Source: Sequoia sempervirens (Eukaryota; Streptophyta; Pinopsida; Cupressales; Cupressaceae). Taken from it: a stretch of DNA of 64,000 nt. Shown here one piece after another: positions 36,151-47,626 of this stretch. The notes under the pieces are model-generated. The model made no database searches, was not told where the DNA came from, and saw only the letters and a program-made list of their open reading frames with translations. How positions within the stretch are numbered: position 1 is the first letter of the stretch; the number at the start of each line of letters is the position of its first letter. A program made the position numbers and the translations under genes. Where the stretch lies: contig VDFB02254869.1 in NCBI GenBank assembly GCA_007258455.2, positions 62,001-126,000 of the forward strand, written 5' to 3'.

Positions 36151-36315
36151 ATTCTTATGTGTAGGAGGAGGAAGAGTAATCAAGTGGGATTTTAGAAGCC
36201 TAAAAAAATATGATCTTTCTCAGATAAAGAATGAGGAGTAGGAAGCAACCCTTTCTCTTGTGGGGAAAATATTGACTGCTCACAAGAAGAAGACATGAAG
36301 ATAGTAGATAATGGT

Positions 36316-38696
36316 TGTTAGAAAAAAATGATCTACTAAGAGGGGGTGAATATATATTAAAAATTTTAGTTCTTAAAACCTTTTGTAGATTCAACCTTAA
36401 ACTCAAATGTGCAAATTGAAATACTAATAGATATAATGACCACAAACATAAGAGAGATCAACACATAACACAGTATGTATGTGGAAAACCCAATATGGGA
36501 AAAACCATAGTGAGAAATGTTGCTAGGATCTACTATCCTAGTTCAACCTCACAAGCATCAAAGTTCAATTACAATGTTTAGGGTTGCAACCTAAAGAAGC
36601 AACAACTCCCTATTTAGAAGCTAAAACTTCAAGGATGCTACTGCACCCTATTCTGAGCTACAAATCAGTGCAAATGGAGGCTACAACCTCTTACAAATTT
36701 CTGTAATAAACTATGCATAAAGTAGTTCTACACAACCTACAATGCACAAATTCAGTACATAAGTTCTTTCTCTCTCTGTTCTCCCTTACTCCACTGTAAC
36801 CAGCTTCATGTATTTTCAGATTTTTCTTTCTGTTACAGTTCACCTTCCTCTACATTCAAACACCTTCATTTGTTCTCTGTCTCATTTTGATTCCCTTCAT
36901 TTAGTTCATACATATTTGGAATCACCGTTAGGGTTTTTCCACTTGGAACCTACTTCAATAGTTGTCAGAACATCAAGCCATACACATACTATCTAGCTCA
37001 TCATACATCAACATTCCATGCATCAAGCCATATAGCATTAAATTCTATTTCATAGAATTTTCCTTTGTTCTCTCTGTCGAATCCTACAATCAGATTGTGC
37101 ATTTAATGTTCTCTACTGATCCTTCAATTTGATTTGATCTTGAATGATCAAGACTCCACCTTTCTACCACCCAGAAGATTGGATCACCCTCATCAATGTT
37201 CACTAGGGTAGTTGAGTGATCTAATTTTATTCATGTCGGTTACCAAACACAAACCCCTATTCACACGGAGTTAGTTGTTTTAGATCTTTGTGTTTAAACT
37301 CTGGCCATTGATTTGTTCCTTCACAACTTGATCCTATGATCAACATTCACTACAGTGTCTTTAAACCCTGACCGTAGGATAATCATTTGCTTAAATTGTT
37401 AGCATTGATCCATCATATCACTTTGTTGTTGGAACTCCATTCAGACTCCCACCAATACAAGCAAGTCACACCGATATGCTTGCCATGTTATCTAATCAAG
37501 CCCACAACCTACATGTCATCCATGTTGTCACTCATACACCCATCTTAAGGTTCCGCTCTGTCAGTGGAATATGCTTTAAGGTTCCACTGATACACCTATG
37601 TTACACCAATGAAGCATCTTATCAGCAACAGTATCTGATCAACCTTCTTCATTTTGCACCATTGATTATTGTTGTCCTTCTTCGTCAGATCTTTAACTAA
37701 TCAGTCCCAACCTACATCTCGCCATATCATTCACCTTCTGAACATCTTCATTACTATCAAGACTCACTGCCATGTCCACCTTATTGGGTCCCACAGTCAA
37801 CAACCAACTCACATCGCCCTATCATTGGGACTAGCTCCATAGTCCTAGTGATGAAATATAGTCTCACTAAAGATATAGCCATCATTGTATCAAGGAGACG
37901 ATCATGATACTTCTGCCAATATGACTTAGTCACACCGATGAAGACACTTGATGACATCATCTTTCCACCTGATTTCCATGTCATTGCAATGTAATCTACA
38001 ATGAGGATGTGGATGATGATTCACCCAATCACACCATGCCATGTGCTATCATCATCATCACTATCAACAACATCATTAAAACTGGGCCCCACTCATAGCA
38101 CTACCTTCTCACCATTGTGTCATGGGGAAAAGATCTTAGGTCTTGTCGATAGCATACACTCACACAAATGAAGCTTCCATACTTCACCTAGCATCCATGC
38201 TCCACTAGTCATCCTTGTGTCTACACTGTCATCATCCATGTCCACCTCTACGGGTCCCATACACCATCATACCATCACTAGGATGCTTCCCAGACTCTCG
38301 CCGATCCATAGATGTCACACCAACCATAAGGAGATGTGTTACCTTGAACGTTGGGTGAAGGGGCCAGTCAACCTCATGACATAAAGGGCTTAAGTCATAA
38401 CTTAAGCAATCGGTAACTATTGATACTAGGTCACCATCAAAATAGAACATTTTTAGGATGCCAAGTCTATAAATACATTAGGGTTTACCTATAAACCCTA
38501 GAATCACCCAAGAGCATGCTTAAACTAGTTTGGGGCACATCTTTCACTTTCTTGACCTGCAGAGCACATCACTAGACTGTTCTTGAAAAAACCACATTAG
38601 ATCTGTTGCCCAATTTTCCATCAGAACCATTGTTCTTTCATCCATATTCTTTGTTTGATTTTCACTTTTTACATCAATGACAACTATATGCCAACA
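36316..38696 (-). repeat. E5 3' LTR, complete
   Basis: 2381 bp, TGTTAGAAAAAAATGATC...ATATGCCAACA on the plus strand, with TGTT/AACA ends. Its first 640 bp match 49749-50385. A purine tract on the minus strand (CAATGCCAAAGGGAGAGAT, rc of 38697-38715) borders the inner edge. Confidence 0.87.
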
Positions 38697-39039
38697 ATCT
38701 CTCCCTTTGGCATTGATAGAAAAACTCTAACTATTCATCTAGGTACCACTAAAGCTTTGCACCAATTCTATTATCCACACTGCAACACAAATCCTCCTAT
38801 GACATACATCTCATCTCTTCTCAGCAAGCTTCTATTTTTCATCACATTTCTCCCCTTCGACATTAATGGCAAAGGGTACACTCCCCTTGAGGAAATGGTC
38901 CAATTTTTACAAACTCTACAACCATCAAGTCATTAGTAATTGTAATTTAACAAGATTTTACATGACTTGATTACACTATGCTTAACCAAGGTTAGATAAT
39001 TGATCACTGAAGCTCCCCCTAGATATATGCCCTATCACT

Positions 39040-39425
39040 AATGTTTAGTGATATGTGGTGGGAGAAACTACTCCCAGCTTCTGCCTCAAGTATTAAAATT
39101 ATTCTGTAGGAAGAGGCTTTGTAAATATATCAACCACTTATTCCTTGGTAGGAACATACTCCATGTTGACTTCCTTATCTGCAACCTTTTCCCTGATGAA
39201 GTGATACTTGATGGATATATGCTTTGTTCTAGAGTGCATCACTGGATTCTTTGGGATATTAATGGCACTTGAGTTGTCACAAAGAATTGAAATAGGCTCA
39301 TCATACTCTACCTTGATGTCCTTTAATTTTTGCTTCATCCAAAGGACTTGAGTGCAACATGCAGTTGCTGCAACATATTCTGCTTCTATTGTAGAAAGAG
39401 TGATAGACTCTTGATTTTTACTCAT
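39040..39425 (-). pseudogene. pol: E5 RNase H domain
   Basis: MSKNQESITLSTIEAEYVAA, TACCTQVLWMKQKLKDIKVE, ISILCDNSSAINIPKNPVMH and SRTKHISIKYHFIREKV are the ordered copia RNase H blocks. The Glu of STIEAEY, the Asp of CDNSSA and the TKHI motif are intact. After KE a stop (TAA at a Gln position) is followed by VVDIFTKPLP, the usual end of the copia polyprotein. Except for that stop the domain is well preserved. Confidence 0.87.
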
Positions 39426-39629
39426 CTAGGAAACTAATCTTTTGCCCAAAAAAAATGCTCCTCCACTAGTACTCTTTTAGTCATCCACACTTCCTTCCCA
39501 GTCAATATCTGTGTATGTTGTTAAAGTGAAATCCTTGCTTTTGGGGTACCATAAACCATAGTCAACAGTACTTTTGATGTATCTAAAGATTCTCTTTATT
39601 GCATTGACATGTGATTCTTTTGTTTTTTC

Positions 39630-40500
39630 CTAAGACCTAGCTACCATATAGACTACTTGCATTATATTAGGCCTAGATGTAGTTAAATATAGTAGACTTC
39701 CAATCATTGATCTATACAAAGTTTGATTTACATTAGGTGACTCATCTAATTTACTCAACTTGCATCTAGTAACCATGGGAGTACTATCTAGTTTACAATC
39801 CTCCATACCAAACTTTTTAATCATTTCTTTTGCATACTTGATTTGTGATATAAAAATACCTTTATCAGTTTGTGTAATTTGCAAACCAAGAAAAAATATG
39901 AGTTCTCCTAACATGGACATTTCAAACTCATCTTGCATTTGAGTAGAAAATATCTTACACATTTTATCGTGGCTACCACCAAATATAATGTCATCTACAT
40001 ATACTACCACACCAATCATGTGCTCACCTTCAAATTTGAAATGAAAATTGCTATCTGCGCATCCTTTCTTGAATCCTTGTTGTTGTAGGTATTGATCCAT
40101 CCTTGAGTACCAAGCCCTTGGGGCCTGTTTTAAACCATACAATGCTTTTGTCAATCTACAAACATAGTCATCATCCTATGATAGATGAAATCCTTTTGGC
40201 TCCTCAATGTATACTTCCCCTTCAAGGTTTACATTCAGGAATGCAGATTTGACATCCATTTGATATACCTTAAAACCTTTATATATACAAAATGCAAGAA
40301 ACATCCTAATAGCTTCTAATCTTGCAACTGGAGCAAATGTTTCTTTAAAATCAATACCTTCTACTTGAGCATGTCCTTTGCACACTAACCTTGCTTTGTT
40401 CCTAACCACTACTCCATCTTCATTCAACTTATTTTTGAATACCCATTTGGTGCTTATTACATTCTTTCTTGATGATCTAGGAACCAATTCCCATATTTTT
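39630..40500 (-). pseudogene. pol: E5 reverse transcriptase
   Basis: Two frames cover the RVT_2 domain. The first (40487-40176) has [55 protein letters not shown] and [20 protein letters not shown], including the first catalytic Asp. The second (40154-39630) has ALYGLKQAPRAWYSRMDQYL, VVYVDDIIFGGS with the intact YVDD, LGLQI and SMIGSLLYLTTSRPNIMQVV. Between the two, at about 40170, one stop breaks the frame. This is the best-preserved enzyme in the window. Confidence 0.9.
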
Positions 40501-40727
40501 TTCTTTTCAATCTGATTTAGTTCCTCTTACATTTCTTTTATCCAACTCTCTTCTTTACTGGCTTCATCAAAGCTTTTTGGTTCAATCTGTGATAAGAGCG
40601 AAAATTTCACTTGTTCCTTGTTCTTTGCAAGCCTTTTTCTAGTTTGCACACCTTCATTCTTATCACCAATTATCTGATCTGCAAGATGATCCTTTTGCAC
40701 ATATTTTGCAGGTGCTTATTCAACCTC

Positions 40728-41314
40728 TTGCTCATTCTCTTCTTTGTGTTCTTCTGCTGCTACACCTATATCCTCATCATCTAATTCTCTTTCAAGATTG
40801 TTTTTGCTATACTTGTCTCAACTTTCATCAACCCTGACATGTACACTCTCTACGATATTACGCAATCTCTTGTTGTAACATTTATATGTTTTTCTTTTAT
40901 TGGAATACCCTAAAAATATCCCTTCATCACATCTTGACTCAAAACTTCCCATATCTTCAGCTTCTCTTTTGATATAACATTTGTTGCCAAAAACTTTGAA
41001 GTGCTTGAATGATGTAGGCCTTGCTCATTCTCTTTTTTGTGTTCTTCTTTTGTTGTTGCACCTATATCCTCATCATTTGATTCTCTTTCAAGATTGTTTC
41101 TGCTAGATTGTCTTGAATTTCATAACCCTGACATGTACACTCTCTACAATTTTATGCAATCTCTTTTTGTAACATTTATATGCTTTTCTTTGATTGGAAT
41201 ACCCTAAAAATATCCCTTCATCACATCTTGCCTCAAAAATTCCCAAATCTTTAGCTTCTCTTTTGATATAACATTTGCTACCAAAAACTTTGAAGTGCTT
41301 GATGGACGCAGGCC
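40728..41314. repeat. About 293-bp tandem duplication inside E5 pol
   Basis: 40728-41020 and 41021-41314 begin with the same TTGCTCATTCTCTT and end with TAGGCC or CAGGCC after a shared CTTTGAAGTGCTTGA. The duplicated segment covers the end of the integrase region and the start of the spacer to RT. The two copies differ by scattered substitutions and a short indel. Confidence 0.8.
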
Positions 41315-41684
41315 TACCAAACCACAATTCATATGGTGTTTGCCACTGCTAAATCTAATAAGAGCTATGTTTTGAATGTATACATCAATTTTTACTACTT
41401 CTTTCCAAAATGTATCTTTTAAGTTTTCCTCATTCAACATGGCTCTAGCCATCTCTTTCACAATCTTGTTTCTTCTCTCTACCATGTCATTTTGTTGTAG
41501 TGTTCTTGGGGCTAAATACTGGCATTTAATTCCATGATCTTCACAATATTCCATGAATTCACTTGACATAAATTCTCCACCTCTGTCTGACCTGAGACAT
41601 TTGATTCTTCTTCCAGTCTCATTTTCTACCAGCTTCTTATAGATTTTGAACTTTTCAAATTCTTCAGTCTTCTCCTTCAAAAAC
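41103..41684 (-). pseudogene. pol: E5 integrase, C-terminal part of catalytic core and following region
   Basis: Beginning at the insertion junction, FLKEKTEEFEKFKIYKKLVE leads to CLRSDRGGEFMSSEFMEYCE, IKCQYLAPRTLQQNDMVERR and NKIVKEMARAML. The second catalytic Asp (RSDRGGE) and the catalytic Glu (VERRN) are intact. After a frameshift near 41330, LWFGRPASIKHFKVFGSKCY, RCDEGIFLGYSNQRKAYKCY continues as in copia polyproteins. The N-terminal part lies at 46696-47233. Confidence 0.87.
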
Positions 41685-43046
41685 TGGTGCAGAGACAAAG
41701 GTTCACAACATCCAACTTAGTTCATGAAATAGAATACTCTTTCTTTGAGACAATTTCAACTACTCATTTTTGAGAAATAAGGCTTCAAAGAGGCCAATAT
41801 AACAAAGCATGTACCCTCAAATCAACTAAAAATAACTAGAGGAAGCATTGAATCAACTCATAAAACCATCAACTCAATCATCTTTCTCAAGAAAAATCAT
41901 CTATTAAAGTAGCAAATACAAAAACCCATACTCAAGGCTTGAACAAAGCTCCATTCAATGAGTGTTTGTAGAAAGTATGTTTTCTAAACCTCATACCAAC
42001 TTGTCACACCCTCAATCATACTATAATATGTCTGCACAAACTCAAACAATCATCAAAAATTTCTTCCCCAAAAGATTTTACACTTTTCCATCCTTGAACC
42101 TCTCAAATTCACCCAAAACATGCAATTTTAACAACTAGGTCAGCCTAGGGCATCACCAAAAACATATAAAACCTTATTAAAATTCTCCAAAACCTTTGAT
42201 ATAGTAAGAAAACCTCAAAATGAATCTTTCCACAAATTTTTAGAAGTTTCCACCATACAAATTAGAAGAAATCGCATTTTTTTGTATGCAACCCCAAAAA
42301 CCCTATGTTCAGAACAGTTTTTAGGAAATGCCCTATTTGACCCCTTAAATGGCATTATAAAAATTACTGGTAAAAGAAAGTTTGTCCACTACATCAATAT
42401 ATTTCCATATATCCAAGTTTTAAGTCCATACCATTCCGTACTTGTCCGTACCAACATGTTTTCTGACTGTAATTTCTGAAAAACGTTTTCTGAACAACGT
42501 GCCTACACAAAAATCATCATAACTTTCTTATTACTCAATGAAAATGAGTGATACTTGAACCAATGGAAAGATTATTCAATAACCTACACCATGAAACTAC
42601 TTTCACAAATTTTTTAGACTGTACTTGTCCGTACAAGGCCTGAAAATAGGGAGAAAACTGTTAAAACTTCAAAAATAGTGTATTGAAATTGACAAAATTG
42701 ATTCCAATTTACATTGCCTTTCTTTGGTTCGCCTCTCCAAGGCTTAAATAGATGCTTACAACATAAATAATGACTACCCCTTCATTTCCAACTAATTAAC
42801 TACCCTTTACAACCAATTGACCCTTCATATTCTTGCTTTTGTTCATATTTTGCACTTTTGCAATTTTACATGTTTTGCAACTTTTGCAACAAAATGACTC
42901 AACCAACCCCTTAGTGACTTTAAATATATTAAAATATAACCACCCAAGACCTTTTACAATGATTTTACATACATTTTACATTCAAAGATTCAATTTTTGA
43001 AATGTAGCCTTTTGAAGGAATTTGTGAGCAAGGTGCTCCTGCACCA
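41685..43046 (-). repeat. Triple-LTR element, LTR copy 1
   Basis: 1362 bp. Nearly identical to copy 2, with only scattered single-base differences seen by eye. Confidence 0.9.
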
Positions 43047-43529
43047 TACAACCAACCAGCAAAACTTTCTAAGTCCCTTGGAAACATTCTTGTACCTGTA
43101 AAACAAATTAATCTTCCTTGTTATTTGTTCCTCTTCATCCTCATTTGTCTTTTCCTTGTCTTCTCTAACCAATCCTTTGTTCAACTTCTCATCTACTCCC
43201 ATCAGTGGAGTACTCTTTAGGCTGCAAACTCAAGTGCTTCTTCAGAAAACTATCCATCTCTCTTTAACCTGCAAACACAAACTCAAACATGAACTCAACA
43301 AACCATCCATCTACCCAAAACCAGATCCTAGAAGATGCCTCTCTCTCTTTTCTTTTGCACCTTCTACCCAGCTTAATCTCCATTGGAGGATGGTGACCAC
43401 AGACCTTTCCTCGTTTGCCAACACGCAACTCAGAAACTTTCCTCTTTGCAGTTAGATGGACCAAGCACTTGCAATAAAACTCAATAACAATAACTCAACA
43501 ACCCAGATCAGCTAGCTCTGATACCAATT
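43047..43529 (-). other. Triple-LTR element, internal segment 1
   Basis: 483 bp without recognisable coding domains. The iMet primer-site complement CTCTGATACCA is at 43516-43526, three bases from LTR copy 2. A plus-strand 99-codon frame and minus-strand frames here are shared in part with segment 2 but show no domain. Confidence 0.85.
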
Positions 43530-44891
43530 TGGTGCAGAGACAAAGGTTCACAACATCCAACTTAGTTCATGAAATAGAATACTCTTTCTTTGAGACAATT
43601 TCAACTACTCATTTTTGAGAAATAAGGCTTCAAAGAGGCCAATATAATAAAGCATGTACCCTCAAATCAACTAAAAATAACTAGAGGAAACATTGAATCA
43701 ACTCATAAAATCATCAACTCAATCATCTTTCTCAAGAAAAATCATCTATTAAAGTAGCAAATACAAAAACCCATACTCAAGGCTTGAACAAAGCTCCATT
43801 CAATGAGTGTTTGTAGAAAGTATGTTTTCTAAACCTCATACCAACTTGTCACACCCTCAATCATACTAGAATATGTCTGCACAAACTCAAACAATCATCA
43901 AAAATTGCTTCCCCAAAAGATTTTACACTTTTCCATCCTTGAACCTCTCAAATTCACCCAAAACATGCAATTTTAACAACTAGGTCAGCCTAGGGCATCA
44001 CCAAAAATATAGAAAACCTTATTAAAATTCTCCAAAACCTTTGATATAGTAAGAAAACCTCAAAATGAATCTTTCCACAAATTTTTAGAAGTTTCCACCA
44101 TACAAATTAGAAGAAATCACATTTTTTTGTATGCAACCCCAAAAACCCTATGTTCAGAACAGTTTTTAGGAAATGACCTGTTTGACCCCTTAAATGGCAT
44201 TATAAAAATTACTGGTAAAATAAAGTTTGTCCACTACATCAATATATTTCCATATATCCAAGTTTTAAGTCCGTACCATTCCGTACTTGTCCGTACCAAC
44301 ATGTTTTCTGACTGTAATTTCTGAAAAACGTTTTCTGAACAACGTGCCTACACAAAAATCATCATAACTTTCTTATTACTCAATGAAAATGAGTGATACT
44401 TGAACCAATGGAAATATTATTCAATAACCTACACCATGAAACTAATTTCACAAAGTTTTTAGACTGTACTTGTCCGTACAAGGCCTGAAAATAGGGAGAA
44501 AACTGTTAAAACTTCAAAAATAGTGTATTGAAATTGACAAAATTGATTCCAATTTACATTGCCTTTCTTTGGTTCGCCTCTCCAAGGCTTAAATAGATGC
44601 TTACAACATAAATAATGACTACCCCTTCATTTCCAACTAATTAACTACCCTTTACAACCAATTGACCCTTCATATTCTTGCTTTTGTTCATATTTTGCAC
44701 TTTTGCAATTTTACATGTTTTGCAACTTTTGCAACAAAATGACTCAACCAACCCCTTAGTGACTTTAAATATATTAAAATATAACCACCCAAGAACTTTT
44801 ACAATGATTTTACATACATTTTACATTCAAAGATTCAATTTTTGAAATGTAGCCTTTTGAAGGAATTTGTGAGCAAGGTGCTCCTGCACCA
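43530..44891 (-). repeat. Triple-LTR element, LTR copy 2 (shared middle LTR)
   Basis: 1362 bp. It serves as the 5' LTR for internal segment 1 and the 3' LTR for internal segment 2 in the minus orientation. Confidence 0.9.
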
Positions 44892-45374
44892 TACAACCAA
44901 CCAGCAAAACTTTCTAAGTCCCTTGGAAACATTCTTGTACATGTAAAACAAATTAATCTTCCTTGTTATTTTTTCCTCTTCATCCTCATTTGTCTTTTCC
45001 TTGTCTTCTCTAACCAATCCTTTGTTTAACTTCTCATCTACTCCCATCAGTGGAGTACTCTTTAGGCTGCAAACTCAAGTGCTTCTTCAGAAAACTATCC
45101 ATCTCTCTTTAACCTGCAAACACAAACTCAAACACGAACTCAACAAACCATCCATCTACCCAACACCAGATCCTGGAAGATGCCTCTCTCTCTTTTCTTT
45201 TGCACCTTCTACCTAGCTTAATCTCCATTGGAGGATGGTGACCACAGACCTTTCCTCGTTTGCCAACATGCAACTCAGAAACTTTCCTCTTTGCAGTTAG
45301 ATGGACCAAGCACTTGCAACCAAACTCAATAACAATAATTCAACAACCCAGATCAGCTAGCTCTGATACCAATT
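44892..45374 (-). other. Triple-LTR element, internal segment 2
   Basis: 483 bp, the same length as segment 1 and nearly identical. The primer-site complement starts at 45361. No gag or pol. Confidence 0.85.
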
Positions 45375-46695
45375 TGGTGCAGAGACAAAGGTTCACAACA
45401 TCCAACTTAGTTCATGAAATAGAATACTCTTTCAAAGAGGCCAATATAACAAAGCATGTACCCTCAAATCAACTAAAAATAACTAGAGGCAGCATTGAAT
45501 CAACTCATAAAACCATCAACTCAATCATCTTTCTCAAGAAAAATCATCTATTAAAGTAGCAAATACAAAAACTCATACTCAAGGCTTGAACAAAGCTCCA
45601 TTCAATGAGGGTTTGTAGAAAGTATGTTTTCTAAACCTCATACCAACTTGTCACACCCTCAATCATACTATAATATTCCTACACAAACTCAAACAATCAT
45701 CAAAAATTGCTTCCCCAAAAGATTTTACACTTTTCTATCTTTGAACCTCTCAAATTCACCCAAAACATGCAATTTTAACAACTAGGTCAGCCTAGGGCAT
45801 CACCAAAAACATAGAAAACCTTATTCAAATTCTCCAAAACTTTGGATATAGTAAGAAAACCTCAGAATGAATATTTTCACAAATTTTTAGAAGTTTCCAC
45901 CATACAAATTAGAAGAAATCACATTTTTTTGTATGCAACCCCCAAAACCCTATGTTTAGAACAATTTTTAGGAAATGACCTGTTTGACCCCTTAAATGGC
46001 ATTATAAAAATTACTGGTAAAAAGAAAGTTTTTCCACCACATCAATTTATTTCCATATATCCAAGTTTTAAGTCCTTACCATTCCGTACTTGTCCATACC
46101 AACATGTCTTCTGACTGTAATTTTTGAAAAACATTTTTCTGAATAGCCTGCCTACACAAAAATCATCATAACTTTCTTATTACTCAATGAAAATGAGTGA
46201 GACTTGAACCAATGGAAATATTATTCAATAACCTACACCATGAAACTACTTTCACAAAGTTTCCAGACTGTACTTGACCGTACAAGGCCTGGAAACAGGG
46301 AGAAAACTATTAAAACTTCAAAAATAGTGTATTGAAATTGACAAAATTGATTCCAATTTACATTGCCTTCCTTTGGTTCACCTCTCCAAGGCTTAAATAG
46401 ATGATTACAACATAAATAATGACTGCCCCTTCATTTCCAACTAATTAACTACCCTTTACAACTAATTGACCCTTCATATTCTTGCTTTTGTCAATATTTT
46501 GCACTTTTGCAATTTTACATGTTTTGCAACTTTTGTAACAAAATGACTCAACCAACCCCTTAGTGACTTAAAATATATTAAAATATAACCACCCAAGACA
46601 TTTTACAATTATTTTACATACATTTTACATTCAAAGATTCAATTTTTGAAATATAGCCTTTTGAAGGAATTTGTGAGCAAGGTGCTCCTGCACCA
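45375..46695 (-). repeat. Triple-LTR element, LTR copy 3
   Basis: 1321 bp. It lacks about 42 bp near its low end that copies 1 and 2 have (after GAATACTCTTTC), and differs from both more than they differ from each other. Confidence 0.88.
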
Positions 46696-47400
46696 AAAAT
46701 GTGACCCATGCCATTTTGATATAATTATCAATCAACAACATGAAATATTTTTCACCTTGAAATTCCCTTGTCCTCATTTGACCACATAGATTAGTATGAA
46801 TTATCTCCAAGGGTTTTGTTGTTGAATAGTCCTTTGTGGGAAATTTAAACTTTGTTTGATTTCCTTGCTGACATCCTTGGCAGAGGATATTATCAAGCTT
46901 TGCAATCTTAGGCATATTTCTAACTAATCCTTTTGAACTTATATTTACCAAGTTGTCAAAATTTACATGTCCCAGTCTTTTATGCCATAACCAACTCTCA
47001 TCTACTTGGCTAATCAGACATGTTTGGCCTTCCACTTCACATAGATTATAGAGATTACTATCAGTCCTTTTCCCTTGAGAAATTATTTTACCATTCATTC
47101 TTATCTTGCAACCTTTAGAATCAAATATAATTTTATTTCCATTATCACACATCTGGCTAACACTAAGAAGATTATTTTTTAGACCTTCCACATATAGCAC
47201 ATCTTTAGTTTTGTCCTTCCCATCTATGCTCATAATTACTTTACCACGAATCTTAATAGCAGTATTATCACTAGGCTTACAAAACCTCCTTTTCTCATTT
47301 CAAGCCTAATGAATTTCCTTTTATCTCCAGTCATGTGCTTGGAGCAGCCACTATCAATTATCCATATATCTTGTTCCTTTGTATGCAATGTTGTTTGAGT
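46696..47400 (-). pseudogene. pol: E5 protease, GAG-pre-integrase and integrase N-terminal part
   Basis: The protease active site IWIIDSGCSKHMTGDKRKF is intact (DSGCS at 47355-47341). A one-base frameshift near 47285 leads into PSDNTAIKIRGKV and then VLYVEGLKNNLLSVSQMCDN. The pre-integrase zinc domain follows, WLWHKRLGHVNFDNLVNISS with His-x4-His and CQGC. The integrase core begins IIHTNLCGQMRTREFQGEKY, and the first catalytic Asp has become Asn (AAT, 46792-46790). The frame breaks off at MAWVTF at the inserted element. The protein processes gag-pol and integrates cDNA in intact relatives. Confidence 0.87.
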
Positions 47401-47626
47401 AATCATAGACTAAGTAGAATTCTATTTTTTCTCCTTCCATACCTTCTTAGGTTTATTTTCAACCTTTTCTTCCTTCCTTTTTCTCAAGAAACTTAGTTTT
47501 CTTCTCAGATTTGGGAGGTGTTTTTTTGTTCTTCTTAGATTGAGCATTAGGTCTTAAAAAGTTTTCTCTACAATTCTTCCTTTTCTTAAGAAACTCAATT
47601 TTATTCTCAACTTTGGGAGGTGTGTT

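Larger units (their letters stand above)
34623..36310 (-). mobile_element. E6: minus-strand gypsy-type element, 3' part
   Basis: From the high side: a zinc-knuckle-like gag end (36150-36060), about 330 bp of decayed sequence, two tandem arrays (35720-35589 and 35530-35158), then a polypurine tract (AAAGTTGGGGAAAAA, rc of 34623-34637) next to the LTR edge at 34622. No pol is seen. E5 is inserted at 36316, and the remainder of E6 is not visible because the other side of E5 is itself interrupted. Confidence 0.6.
41685..46695 (-). mobile_element. Triple-LTR, two-internal non-autonomous retrotransposon (TRIM/LARD-like)
   Basis: Order on the plus strand: LTR 41685-43046, internal 43047-43529, LTR 43530-44891, internal 44892-45374, LTR 45375-46695. 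LTR ends are TGGTGCAG and CTGCACCA, perfect 8-bp inverted repeats. Each internal segment is 483 bp, ends in an iMet primer-site complement next to the following LTR, and shows no gag or pol. The element sits in the E5 integrase coding sequence, flanked by AAAAC (41680-41684) and AAAAT (46696-46700), a target duplication with one difference. Confidence 0.9.

Noticed and set aside
41685..46695. A large tandem gene or satellite array, because the same open frames recur at 1845-bp distance.
   Set aside because: The repeated frames lie in LTR sequence or in non-coding internal segments. The primer sites and terminal inverted repeats show a retrotransposon.
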